In this document: positions 8,549-16,352 of the stretch, piece after piece | How positions within the stretch are numbered: position 1 is the stretch's first letter | Layout: the number at the start of each line of letters is the position of its first letter | Assembly (NCBI GenBank): GCA_046594105.1 | Contig: JBKJQB010000282.1 | Span: 1-32,700 of the forward strand | Source: JBDSGC01 sp046594105 | Lineage (GTDB): Bacteria > Acidobacteriota > Thermoanaerobaculia > Gp7-AA8 | Direction: 5' to 3' | Length of the DNA: 32,700 nucleotides | Notes under the pieces: model-generated | What the model was told of the DNA's origin: nothing | Database searches by the model: none | What the model saw: the letters and a program-made list of their open reading frames with translations, nothing else | Position numbers and translations under genes: made by a program

Positions 8549-9073
8549 TTAGAACGTCCGGAACTGCAGGTCCTCGGCGGGATCGCCAACGTACATCTGG
8601 CTGACTCCCGCATCGCAATAAGCCCAGTCGTGGCTCACCCCCACGACCATCAGCGCGTCATCAGGGCAGAGTTCGCCGAGGGCCATTCCCAGGGTCTGTA
8701 CATCGGTGCGGTCATCGGTTCGACCATCGGTCTGCACGATGAATGTCGACTCGAACGGTAGATCGATGATGCTGCCCATCCTGCTCACCGCGTCATGCAA
8801 TTCGGAGTAGTCGGCGTCGGGAGTCAGGCTGTGACGAACCAGCAGAAAATCGCGCGAGGTGGTGAACTGCGTGCAGGCCACCATCAGCCGCGCCGTCGGA
8901 TCCACGTGGGAGCGAAGATAGCGGATCAACGGTGCCGCATGCCGGCCTTCGGGCAGCCACACATGCCAGCTCTGGTCGAAATTGGGTTCCGCGCCGAGCT
9001 TCCGCATCGCATGCGAGACCTCGACGGTGAGGTCCCCTTCGTAGCAGATCTGGAACAACCGTATCTCACCCAT
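8549..9073 (-). CDS. Unknown 174-residue protein
   Basis: Not recognised. The protein (MGEIRLFQICYEG to DLQFRTF) has no signal peptide or membrane segment and reads like a soluble alpha/beta protein. The start at 9073 is chosen because a GGGAGGG Shine-Dalgarno sequence lies a few bases upstream; an ATG eleven codons earlier (9106) has none. A run of three 12-base repeats (8701-8731) encodes an acidic/Thr/Arg-rich stretch, TDGRTDDRTD. Notable conserved-looking pieces are SWHVWLPEGRHA, LMVACTQFTTSRDFLL and VGVSHDWAYC. It lies 76 bases downstream of the YfhO-like gene on the same strand and may be cotranscribed with it. No function is proposed. Confidence 0.7.
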   Translation of the reverse strand: MGEIRLFQICYEGDLTVEVSHAMRKLGAEPNFDQSWHVWLPEGRHAAPLIRYLRSHVDPTARLMVACTQFTTSRDFLLVRHSLTPDADYSELHDAVSRMGSIIDLPFESTFIVQTDGRTDDRTDVQTLGMALGELCPDDALMVVGVSHDWAYCDAGVSQMYVGDPAEDLQFRTF

Positions 9074-9149
9074 CACACCCTCCCGTTGTTCCAGCGCGAA
9101 CTTCATCGCAGGTTTTCTCATGGTACGGGCGACGGGACCGGGAGGCAAG

Positions 9150-11336
9150 TCAGACCTGCGACCGGGCGGGCCAGGCGCAGCCAACGGATGCCAGCATCAA
9201 CCCGATCAAGCTGATCGCTCCGCAGATCCCGATCAGGGGATTGCGATAGGTCATGCGGATGATGTGATGTCCGGCCGGCACCACCAGTCCCTGGAAGCCG
9301 ACGTTGACCAACTCCAACGTCGTGGCCATGCCGTCGATGCTGCCGCGCCAGTACCGGTGAGGGGTCACACTGATCATCAGAAAGGCTTTTCCGGCGGCCT
9401 CCACTTCGATGGTGGCTTCGTTCGTTTGCTCATCGACTCGGCGTACCTCGCCGGGAGCGGGCACGAACGGTTGCCGGGCCACGAAGGCGGTGCGGGGATC
9501 CCACCGTCGCGAGCTCAGTTTCTGCACGAACTCATCACGCGAAGTGACTGGTTCCATGGCCCTGGCGAACTGATACCGAGGATTCGATGCCATGGGCACG
9601 ATCTTGACGCCATCATTCGACGGGACGACCACCGCGCTCACGTTCGCCATCGGAAGCAACGCGTCGAACGGAACGCGATGGGAGGAGACTTCCCAGAATG
9701 ACTGCGTGAAATCCGCCGTGGGTCGGAGGTTGGTCAGGTTGATGTCGAGATCGACCGCGCTCTGCAGTCCGTACATCGCCGCGGTGAAGGGCGGGAGCGT
9801 GGACCGCTGACGCCAGTACGTGTCTCGGCCGCCGCGGATTGCGACGCCCCGATCGCCCCACACCGGCCACGAGGCCGCGTGGAACAGGCGGGAAGGTCCT
9901 CGGGCGTCGGAAAGCGCAGCGACCACCGGCGGAGGGGCGAAGAACGGGGCCGGCATCGTGGGAGCCAGCTCCCTCACATGCAATCCCAGGTCGGCCAGGG
10001 TAATGAGAAGAAGGGCCAGAGGAATCGCCTTCGGCTGCCGTTGGAACAGAAGCGCCGCCGCACCGATGGCCACTGCGATGGACATGGCGGCACCGAAATC
10101 CATCCTGGCCACACCGGGAGTGATCCTCAGAGCAACCAGCGCGATCAGCGCGATCAGGGCGGTCAGGGCGGTCAGCACCATCAATCGACGCTGCACCTCT
10201 CGCTCGCGCATCCGCTCGAACACCAGCGACGCGAACACCACACAGGCGAACAGTGCGAGGAGAATGAACTTCTCCGGATAGCGAACCCCTCGAAACATGT
10301 CCGCAGAAAACAGGATGGGAACGATCGGACCATGACTGCCGATGGCCACCAGATAGGAGAGAGCCGTCAGCGAAAGCGTCCACTTCCACATCGGCATCCG
10401 GAGCAGGAGTCCTGTCACCACCAGCAGGGGAACCAGCAATCCGCAGTAGAGGCTGAAGATCAACGGGACGCGAGCCGGCCGGTAGCGCCAGGCCCCGCGA
10501 TACTCCGATCCGTCGTCGGTGATCCGGCCGAACGCGTGCGGAAAGACCAGCTCCAGCGGACGAATCGCCGGCATGCTCCAGGAGGTCGCATCCTCATACG
10601 AAACGCCGCGCCCGCGGGAGGAGTCGCCCATCAGGTCGATCGCCGGAACGATCTGCACCGACCCGATGGCGAAGCCGAGGATGCAGGCCAGCAGCGCCAG
10701 TCGCCAGGTACGCCGCAGCGAGGAGCGTTCCTTCACGGCGATCGACAGCAGCAGCATCGCCGTCTGGATCAGCATCGACTGTTCGGCGGCGAGAAACAGC
10801 ATCCCCAGGACCAGAGCCAGCGCTGCGGCATCGCGACGCCGGCCGTCGCGCACAACCCTCCCAGCGAACAGGAGCAGGAGCGGCCACCAGGCCATCGAGG
10901 TCAGGAAGGGAACCAGGTTGGTCAGCGAGAGGACCGCGCCTCCGAAACCGAACGATGCCGCTCCGAAGAGGGCGGAGGGGATGGACAACCGCAGCGATCG
11001 CAGGAGCAGGAACATCCCCGCTGCAGCGAGGGCGATGTGCAGGACGATCTCCAGGTGGAATCCGACAGGAAACCCAGCCAGCACGATGAGCCAGGTGCCG
11101 GGATAGAAGGTCTGGAAACCGGGATTGGCCGCCAACGGCTGGCCGGCGGAGAGGAAGCGATTCCAGAACGGAAACTCGCCGCGCCTGAGGATGTGCTGCA
11201 GGATGGCGCGTGAAGGAAGGTAGTCGCGAATCACATCGCGAATGTAGAAGCCATCACCGAAGAGCAGAACACCGGCGAACAGAAGCAGCGGCACCGCGAT
11301 CAGCAGCGCCAGCCACTTCCCATCACCGGATCGCAT
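9150..11336 (-). CDS. YfhO-family polytopic membrane protein
   Basis: A 728-residue inner-membrane protein with about a dozen hydrophobic segments over residues 1-450 and one final helix. The N-terminal region carries the short loop motif RDYLPSRAILQHILRRGEFPFWNRFLSAGQP, typical of YfhO and related GT-C-like proteins, with acidic residues in the first extracytoplasmic loop. The C-terminal beta-rich region, with YWRGSIDGMATTLELVNVGFQGLVVPAGHH, matches the usual YfhO ending. Members are linked to glycosylation of cell-surface polymers in Gram-positive bacteria; a lipid-linked sugar transferase role here is inference. The ATG at 11336 is preceded by a TAAGCT hexamer eight bases upstream and no SD site. 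It lies 46 bases after the zinc-ribbon gene. Confidence 0.85.
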   Translation of the reverse strand: MRSGDGKWLALLIAVPLLLFAGVLLFGDGFYIRDVIRDYLPSRAILQHILRRGEFPFWNRFLSAGQPLAANPGFQTFYPGTWLIVLAGFPVGFHLEIVLHIALAAAGMFLLLRSLRLSIPSALFGAASFGFGGAVLSLTNLVPFLTSMAWWPLLLLFAGRVVRDGRRRDAAALALVLGMLFLAAEQSMLIQTAMLLLSIAVKERSSLRRTWRLALLACILGFAIGSVQIVPAIDLMGDSSRGRGVSYEDATSWSMPAIRPLELVFPHAFGRITDDGSEYRGAWRYRPARVPLIFSLYCGLLVPLLVVTGLLLRMPMWKWTLSLTALSYLVAIGSHGPIVPILFSADMFRGVRYPEKFILLALFACVVFASLVFERMREREVQRRLMVLTALTALIALIALVALRITPGVARMDFGAAMSIAVAIGAAALLFQRQPKAIPLALLLITLADLGLHVRELAPTMPAPFFAPPPVVAALSDARGPSRLFHAASWPVWGDRGVAIRGGRDTYWRQRSTLPPFTAAMYGLQSAVDLDINLTNLRPTADFTQSFWEVSSHRVPFDALLPMANVSAVVVPSNDGVKIVPMASNPRYQFARAMEPVTSRDEFVQKLSSRRWDPRTAFVARQPFVPAPGEVRRVDEQTNEATIEVEAAGKAFLMISVTPHRYWRGSIDGMATTLELVNVGFQGLVVPAGHHIIRMTYRNPLIGICGAISLIGLMLASVGCAWPARSQV

Positions 11337-11344
11337 GACCAGGG

Positions 11345-11350
11345 AGCTTA
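11345..11350 (-). promoter_or_regulatory. Candidate leaderless -10 box for the YfhO-like gene
   Basis: Minus-strand TAAGCT, separated by eight bases from the ATG at 11336. It fits the TAnnnT plus 6-8 bases pattern found before seven other genes in this window, although the spacing is the longest of the set. Confidence 0.4.
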
Positions 11351-11382
11351 GCGCAGGAGCAGAAGAACTGCCGGGGCCGTGG

Positions 11383-11622
11383 TCATCCCGCGACCGCGAC
11401 CAGATGCGAGTAGAAGGTCTGGGCGGTGCCGCACTCGCGGCAGATGAAGCGGAGGGAGTCGCGACGGGACCAGGGATTGGGCGTGTCACAAAGCGTGCAG
11501 AGGGTCTCGTGCGTGGGAAAGGGGCGTCCGCAATGATCGCAGGCGACCGGGTTTCCGGCAGCATTGCCGTCGTCCTCGCAGCTCACCTCACTGCACTGCG
11601 GGCATCGCCAGCAAACCGCCAT
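11383..11622 (-). CDS. Small zinc-ribbon protein
   Basis: A 79-residue cysteine-rich protein with several knuckles: CWRCPQC near the N-terminus, CDHC, CTLC and CREC. The spacing suggests two zinc-binding ribbons, each built from two Cys pairs. There is no signal peptide or membrane segment. The ATG at 11622 is chosen over one 18 codons upstream because a GGGGGAGGG purine run lies about ten bases before it and the upstream extension is not Cys-rich or conserved-looking. It lies upstream of the YfhO-like gene with a 46-base gap. Such proteins can bind nucleic acid or serve as protein-interaction modules; the role here is unknown. Confidence 0.7.
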   Translation of the reverse strand: MAVCWRCPQCSEVSCEDDGNAAGNPVACDHCGRPFPTHETLCTLCDTPNPWSRRDSLRFICRECGTAQTFYSHLVAVAG

Positions 11623-11733
11623 CCTGTTGAAACCCTCCCCCGCTCGCCGGACTTTTATTGAAGTCGATATTAGCACACGAAAAATGAATTCCTTTCGTAG
11701 CGCCGGCCGTCTCGCCAGCCGTGTCGCCTGACC

Positions 11734-11870
11734 GTCGAGAGTCCTTCTCCCCGCACACGGGGAGAAGGTGCCAAGGCGGATGAGGGGCGCTCACACGACG
11801 AAGCAGGACCCCTCATCCCCGCTTCGCGGACCTTCTCCCCGTGCGCGGGGAGAAGGACACTCGATGGGGA
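11734..11870. repeat. Mirror element of the CCTTCTCCCC family, copy A
   Basis: Ends are near-perfect inverted repeats: TCGAGAGTCCTTCTCCCCG at the left and CGGGGAGAAGGACACTCGA at the right. Inside are a GGATGAGGGG / CCCCTCATCCC pair and the hairpin CCGCTTCGCGG. It occupies most of the 307-base gap between glnS and the zinc-ribbon gene, next to a separate GC palindrome at about 11700-11730. A closely similar copy lies at 25951-26090 and a half copy at 31601-31697. Confidence 0.85.
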
Positions 11871-11929
11871 TTCCCGTTTCTCGCCATCAATCGCTGCGTC
11901 GCACACAGTGCCCATCTGGGGATGCCGGC

Positions 11930-13603
11930 TCAGGGCGACGTCTTTCCCCAGGAGTCCTTCAACGTCACCGTCCGGTTGAAGACCAGGGCGCCATCCCGGC
12001 TGTCGGGATCGACGCAGAAATAGCCGAGGCGCTCGAACTGGAAGCGATCGAGAGGCTGCGCGCTGCGGATGGAGGGCTCCAGCTTCGCCTGGCGGATCAC
12101 CGTCAGCGATTGCGGATTGAGGTCGTCGAGAAAATTGCCACTCTCCTCCGGGTTCTCGCTCTTGAACAGCCGGTCATAGAGCCGGACCTCGCAGTCGACG
12201 GCGTGTTCGGCTGAGACCCAGTGCAGCGTGGCCTTGGGCTTGCGGCCGTCGGGAGAGTCGCCGCCGCGGGTGGCTGGATCGTACGTGGCGTGCAGCTCCA
12301 CGATGTTGCCTTCGGCATCCTTGATGACGTCCGTGCAGGTAATGAAGTAGGCCGAACGGAGACGCACTTCCCGTCCGGGAGCGAGCCGGAAGAACTTCTT
12401 CGGAGGATCCTCGAGAAAATCCTCGCGCTCGATGAAGATCGTTCTCCCGAACGGCACCTGCCGCGTGCCGGCTGCAGGATCATCCGGACTGTTGGCCGAC
12501 TGGAAGGACTCGCTCGTTCCTTCCGGATAGTTGTCGATGACCACGCGCAGCGGGTCGAGGACGCCCATCACCCGCGGCGCGGTGCGGTTGAGATCCTCGC
12601 GCAAGCAGAACTCCAGCAGCCCGACGTCGATCACGTTCTCACGTTTGGCCACCCCGACCCGTTCGCAGAAGTTCCGGATGGACGCGGGGGTGAATCCGCG
12701 GCGGCGCAGTCCGGCCAGTGTGGGCATCCGTGGATCGTCCCAGCCGGCCACATGTCCCTCTTCCACGAGCCGGAGCAGCTTGCGCTTGGACATGACCGTG
12801 TAATTGAGGTTCAGCCGGGCGAACTCGTACTGATGGGGGCGGGCCGGCACGCTCACGTTCTGCATCAGCCAGTCGTAGAGCGGACGATGGTCCTCGAACT
12901 CCAGGGTGCACAGCGAGTGGGTAACGCCCTCGATGGCATCGGAGAGGGGATGGGCGTAGTCGTACATCGGATAGATGCACCAGGTGTCACCGGTGCGGTG
13001 ATGCGTTTCGTGGCGGATCCGGTAGAGCGCCGGATCGCGCAGGTTCATGTTCGGAGAAGCCATGTCGATCTTCGCCCGCAGGACATGAGCACCGTCGGGA
13101 AACTCCCCGGCACGCATCCTCCGGAACAGATCGAGGTTCTCCTTCACCGATCGATTGCGAAAGGCGGATTCCCGCCCGCCCTCGGTGAGCGTCCCCCTCA
13201 TCGAGCGCATCTCATCGGCGGTCGAGCTGTCCACGTACGCCTTCCCTGCCTCGATCAGTTCCTCCGCCCACAGATAGAGCCGCAGAAAGTAGTCGGATGC
13301 GTGAAAGTGGCGCGAGCCCCAGTCGAAGCCGAGCCAGCGCACATCGTGCTCGATGGCCTCGGCATATTCGATGTCTTCCTTCGCCGGGTTGGTGTCGTCG
13401 AAACGCAGATTGCAGGCACCGCCGAATTCCGCGGCAATGCCAAAGTTCAGGCAGATCGATTTGGCATGACCGATGTGCAGGTACCCGTTCGGCTCGGGCG
13501 GAAAGCGAGTGATGACCGTGCCGTGACGGCCGGCAGCCAGATCGCCGTCGACGATTTCGCGAATGAAATCGCGCGAAGGAGAAGCGGTTTCGGTGGTGGT
13601 CAT
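11930..13603 (-). CDS. glnS: Glutaminyl-tRNA synthetase
   Basis: A 557-residue class I aminoacyl-tRNA synthetase that charges tRNA-Gln with glutamine in the cytoplasm. The N-terminal catalytic domain has RFPPEPNGYLHIGHAKS, with the HIGH motif at 43-46. The KMSKS-equivalent VMSKRKL is at 270-276, the variant expected for GlnRS. Other family landmarks are FDDTNPAKED, WGSRHFHASDYF, YDYAHPLSDAIEGVTHSLCTLEFEDHRPLYDW and the C-terminal anticodon-binding beta-barrels ending GALVFNRTVTLKDSW. The length matches the bacterial family (about 550). GlnRS is patchy in bacteria, so its presence means the organism need not rely only on the GatCAB route. The start at 13603 follows a heptameric repeat and has no SD sequence. 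It lies downstream of the response-regulator gene on the same strand. Confidence 0.97.
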   Translation of the reverse strand: MTTTETASPSRDFIREIVDGDLAAGRHGTVITRFPPEPNGYLHIGHAKSICLNFGIAAEFGGACNLRFDDTNPAKEDIEYAEAIEHDVRWLGFDWGSRHFHASDYFLRLYLWAEELIEAGKAYVDSSTADEMRSMRGTLTEGGRESAFRNRSVKENLDLFRRMRAGEFPDGAHVLRAKIDMASPNMNLRDPALYRIRHETHHRTGDTWCIYPMYDYAHPLSDAIEGVTHSLCTLEFEDHRPLYDWLMQNVSVPARPHQYEFARLNLNYTVMSKRKLLRLVEEGHVAGWDDPRMPTLAGLRRRGFTPASIRNFCERVGVAKRENVIDVGLLEFCLREDLNRTAPRVMGVLDPLRVVIDNYPEGTSESFQSANSPDDPAAGTRQVPFGRTIFIEREDFLEDPPKKFFRLAPGREVRLRSAYFITCTDVIKDAEGNIVELHATYDPATRGGDSPDGRKPKATLHWVSAEHAVDCEVRLYDRLFKSENPEESGNFLDDLNPQSLTVIRQAKLEPSIRSAQPLDRFQFERLGYFCVDPDSRDGALVFNRTVTLKDSWGKTSP

Positions 13604-13615
13604 GGGTTGGAGTTC

Positions 13616-13691
13616 GAAACTAGAAACCAGAAACTAGAAACTAGAAAAGTTACGAACGATGATGATTCCCTTTCTGCTTTCTGGTTTCTGC
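13616..13691. repeat. Heptamer repeats forming an inverted pair upstream of glnS
   Basis: Four consecutive heptamers of the form GAAACTA/GAAACCA run from 13616 to 13643 and continue as GAAAA. A second set, TTTCTGC, TTTCTGG, TTTCTGC, fills 13671-13691. The 11-base segments at 13623-13633 and 13678-13688 are exact reverse complements, so the arms can form a hairpin. The right arm directly abuts the stop codon of the response-regulator gene and the left arm ends 13 bases before the glnS start. Confidence 0.8.
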
Positions 13692-14081
13692 TCACTGTTG
13701 CATGCAGAAGGCGATCGTCTCGACCAGCTTGGCGTGGTCGAACGGTTTGCGGAACACCGCGCTGACCTGGCCGCGATGGGGCGCTTCAATGATCGCGTCA
13801 GGGATTGCGGACTGTGGCGCGCCGGTCATGGCAATGATCGACGGGGCGTCGGGGCGCACGTGCCGCAGGCGTTCGATGAACTGCAAGCCGTCGGTGTCGG
13901 GAAGCATCATGTCCAGAACCACCACGCTGCACTGGGAATCGACCGCTTTCTGAAGTCCCTCCGCGCCTGTGGCGGCCACTTCCACGTCGAAACGGCCGTC
14001 CTGGATCAGCTCGGCAGCGAGTAGCTTCCTCATCATCTCGTTGTCTTCGACGATCAGCACAGTCTGTCGTTCCTGAGGCAT
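13692..14081 (-). CDS. Single-domain response regulator (CheY-like)
   Basis: A 129-residue receiver domain without an output domain. The acidic pair is E12-D13 (VEDNE), the phospho-acceptor is D57 in VVVLDMMLPDTDG, the switch Thr is T86 in IIAMTG and the conserved Lys is K112 in FRKPF. The start at 14081 is set by a GAGGAG Shine-Dalgarno sequence seven bases upstream; longer frames upstream would read into the promoter region of the divergent kinase gene. No histidine kinase is present in the window. It is divergent from a Ser/Thr kinase gene (151 bases apart) and upstream of glnS. It probably works as a diffusible phosphorelay or chemotaxis-type switch; its partner is unknown. Confidence 0.93.
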   Translation of the reverse strand: MPQERQTVLIVEDNEMMRKLLAAELIQDGRFDVEVAATGAEGLQKAVDSQCSVVVLDMMLPDTDGLQFIERLRHVRPDAPSIIAMTGAPQSAIPDAIIEAPHRGQVSAVFRKPFDHAKLVETIAFCMQQ

Positions 14082-14220
14082 GGCACGCTCCTCGCGCCGG
14101 CCGGCATTCGGCAGCGGAAGACGAAAGCATACAGCCGGTACGAGAGAGGGCCCGGCCCTGGATCGGGGACCAGACCTCGCTTCCGCCTCTCGATGCCATC
14201 CTTCCAGCACTACTTTCGCT

Positions 14221-14226
14221 TACTCT
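14221..14226 (+). promoter_or_regulatory. Candidate leaderless -10 box for the Ser/Thr kinase gene
   Basis: TACTCT followed by six bases and then the GTG at 14233. There is no Shine-Dalgarno sequence. The spacing would place the transcription start at or beside the GTG. Confidence 0.5.
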
Positions 14227-14232
14227 AGCGCC

Positions 14233-15762
14233 GTGGCCGACGGGACCGGAGGCGAGCGGAAGAGTTATGGCGACTACGACATCGAGTCGTTGCTCGGCAA
14301 AGGCTCGATCGGCAAGGTCTATCTGGCCCGGCATCGACGCATCGGCCGGCTGGTCGCGCTGAAGACCGTGCGCCCCGAGTATCGATTCGAAGACGACCTC
14401 GATCGCAACGAGTTCTACAAACGGTTTCAGCGCGAAGCAGAGGTATCCGGCCTGCTCCAGCATCCCAACGTGGTCACTCTGTACGAAGTTGGCTACGACG
14501 GGGACGCCGTCTCCTTTCTGGCCAGCGAGTATGTCGATGGCGAATCCCTGCAGGCCCGCCTCCGCCGCACCCGCCCGCTCCCTCTGGCCGAAGCCCTGCG
14601 CCTGGCCAGCGATATTCTGCGCGGCCTCCACTACGCCCACAGCAAGGGTGTGGTTCATCGCGACATCAAGCCGGCCAACATCCTGACCACCGCCGACGGG
14701 CAGGCCAAGATCGCCGACTTCGGGATCGCCCGGCCCATGGAGTCGAGCATGACCGGCACGAACTCGCTGCTGGGCACGCCGAACTACATGTCGCCGGAGC
14801 AGGTGAAATCGACGCCGGTGACGCCGCGATCCGATCTGTTCTCCACAGGGGTAGTGCTCTACGAACTGCTGACAGGCCTGAAGCCCTTCGCGGCGCCGGA
14901 GCTCAGCGGGATTCTGTACAACATCGTGAACCTCGCGCCGGCGCGGGTGACGGAGGTCAACCGGTCCATCCCCGATGGCGTGGCCGTGGTTCTCGACCGA
15001 TTGCTGGCGAAGAATCCGGAGGCGCGCTATGCCAGCGCTGCGGAGGCCCTTCAAGAGCTGGAGAAAATCCTCGAGAACACGCCGCCGGTTCCGGCAGACT
15101 TCCACACGGTCGATCCGGGGAGCCGCAATCCCGGGGGCCACGAGATCACCACGCCGATCGGGGCGAGCAGCGATCCAAAACACGTGGAAACGACGGAGCC
15201 ACCCACTCCGATGCTCGGCGCGCTCGTGGGGACGGGCACCCACGCCCTCTCCCTGGCCAGCCGTCCGCTGTCGCCACTCTTGTTCTGGGGCGTCTCGCTG
15301 CCGCTGGCGGCGCTGCTGGCCGGCACGCTGGCCGTTCTGCAGTTCGAGTCGCATCTCGATCAGCCGACCGCCGTGATGACGGCACAACAGCTGGCGGACT
15401 TTCAATCGAAGAAGATCGCCCTGAACGATGCGCGCAGGATGACCGCTGGCGGGAGATACGACGAAGCCATCCACCATTACGACGCCATCCTGGCCCGTTA
15501 CCCTCAGAACATCCCGGCGCGCGACGAGCGCGTGGCGGCGAAACGCATGCTGCAGAAGAGCGCGGCCGCGGGCAGCTCGCTGACGGTCAAGAATCGAGCG
15601 GGCAGCAAAGCCACGGAGAAGCCACTCGAGGAAAAGAATCCGTCACGATGGGAAAAAGTCCGGAAATTCTTCCGCGGGAAACCGGCCCAGCCGCCTCCAC
15701 CGACGACCACTTCGAAAACCACACCGAAGACAACGCCGAAGACCTCATCGCAGAAACAGTGA
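14233..15762 (+). CDS. Transmembrane Ser/Thr protein kinase (Hanks type)
   Basis: A 509-residue receptor-like kinase. The kinase domain covers ~16-285: glycine loop GKGSIGKVY (22-30), catalytic Lys K44 in VALK, Glu E70, HRDIKPANI with D144, DFG at 162-164, and activation segment MTGTNSLLGTPNYMSPEQ. A linker follows, then one membrane helix at ~347-370 (PLLFWGVSLPLAALLAG). The extracytoplasmic part has a TPR-like pair of helices (~388-425, GGRYDEAIHHYDAILARYP) and a Lys/Pro/Thr-rich basic tail ending in KTTPKT repeats. It has no PASTA domains, unlike PknB. The GTG at 14233 is chosen because the kinase fold begins soon after and a TACTCT box lies six bases upstream. It is divergent from the response regulator. 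Confidence 0.93.
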   Translation: MADGTGGERKSYGDYDIESLLGKGSIGKVYLARHRRIGRLVALKTVRPEYRFEDDLDRNEFYKRFQREAEVSGLLQHPNVVTLYEVGYDGDAVSFLASEYVDGESLQARLRRTRPLPLAEALRLASDILRGLHYAHSKGVVHRDIKPANILTTADGQAKIADFGIARPMESSMTGTNSLLGTPNYMSPEQVKSTPVTPRSDLFSTGVVLYELLTGLKPFAAPELSGILYNIVNLAPARVTEVNRSIPDGVAVVLDRLLAKNPEARYASAAEALQELEKILENTPPVPADFHTVDPGSRNPGGHEITTPIGASSDPKHVETTEPPTPMLGALVGTGTHALSLASRPLSPLLFWGVSLPLAALLAGTLAVLQFESHLDQPTAVMTAQQLADFQSKKIALNDARRMTAGGRYDEAIHHYDAILARYPQNIPARDERVAAKRMLQKSAAAGSSLTVKNRAGSKATEKPLEEKNPSRWEKVRKFFRGKPAQPPPPTTTSKTTPKTTPKTSSQKQ

Positions 15763-15768
15763 GCGACG

Positions 15769-15784
15769 CTCGAAGGAATTCGAG
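15769..15784. terminator. Short palindrome between convergent genes
   Basis: CTCGAA-ggaa-TTCGAG forms a six-base-pair hairpin seven bases after the kinase stop codon, in the 48-base gap between the convergent kinase and DUF2127 genes. It has no T-tract and is weak, so a terminator role is only possible. Confidence 0.3.
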
Positions 15785-15810
15785 AGGGGACCTGGATTGC
15801 CCGGAGTTTC

Positions 15811-16329
15811 TTAGGAAGGTGACTGCTGACGATGGTGGGCCTTCCACCGTCGCGCAGCCAGATAAAGAAGGATGGCCACATTGATCACCAGCACGCCGAC
15901 GCGAACGGTCGACGGCTTCTTGAGAATCTCGTAGATCTCGAAGGGGATGAACGAGGCGGTGGCCACCAGCGTGAGGTACTCCGCCCACACCTTTCCGAGG
16001 AGCAGACCGGTTCCTTCGACGATGAAAAGTGCGGCGTAGACGAAGGCTGCAATCGCCAGCTCATCGATTCTTTTGCGCGGCAGGTCGGTCACCCTGGCGG
16101 CCATCTGATGCACGAACTCGTGCTCCGACGCGAACGGCAACGCGTCCATCCAGTGCTGCAGTGCGGAGGCCGCCCCCGGCCGGAGCAGGCGCAGGGTGGC
16201 CAGGCCCACTGCGATCAGAAGAGCGCCTTTGGCCAGACGAAAGATGGCAATCCAGAGGAGCACGCCCGACGCCCGACGATCCTTCGTTTTGCTGGCGGAC
16301 GACGCGTGGCCGTGCGGGTGGGTGTTCAT
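15811..16329 (-). CDS. DUF2127-family membrane protein
   Basis: A 172-residue membrane protein with a His/Ser-rich cytoplasmic N-terminus and four hydrophobic segments (about 24-48, 91-113, 114-134 and 142-160). The block FIVEGTGLLLGKVWAEYLTLVATASFIPFEIYEILKKPS followed by VLVINVAILLYLA is characteristic of DUF2127. The biochemical role of this family is not known. The ATG at 16329 lies 23 bases after the GDSL lipoprotein gene, so the two are probably cotranscribed. No SD site is clear. Identification rests on the conserved block; length is close to the usual family length. Confidence 0.8.
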   Translation of the reverse strand: MNTHPHGHASSASKTKDRRASGVLLWIAIFRLAKGALLIAVGLATLRLLRPGAASALQHWMDALPFASEHEFVHQMAARVTDLPRKRIDELAIAAFVYAALFIVEGTGLLLGKVWAEYLTLVATASFIPFEIYEILKKPSTVRVGVLVINVAILLYLAARRWKAHHRQQSPS

Positions 16330-16352
16330 GCCCAGACCCCAGCGTCTTCAAA

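Noticed and set aside
9879..11213. Open frame on the plus strand opposite the YfhO-like gene
   Set aside because: Product is Gln/Arg/His-rich low complexity, a typical shadow of a hydrophobic protein read on the other strand.
3724..14233. A signalling system joining the SpoIIE phosphatase with the response regulator and Ser/Thr kinase
   Set aside because: The genes are over 10 kb apart with unrelated operons between them, and no anti-sigma factor or STAS protein is present to connect them.
13798..15477. Open frame of ~560 codons on the minus strand across the response regulator and kinase genes
   Set aside because: Antisense to the kinase and out of frame with the regulator; composition is Arg/Gly/His-rich with no recognisable domain.
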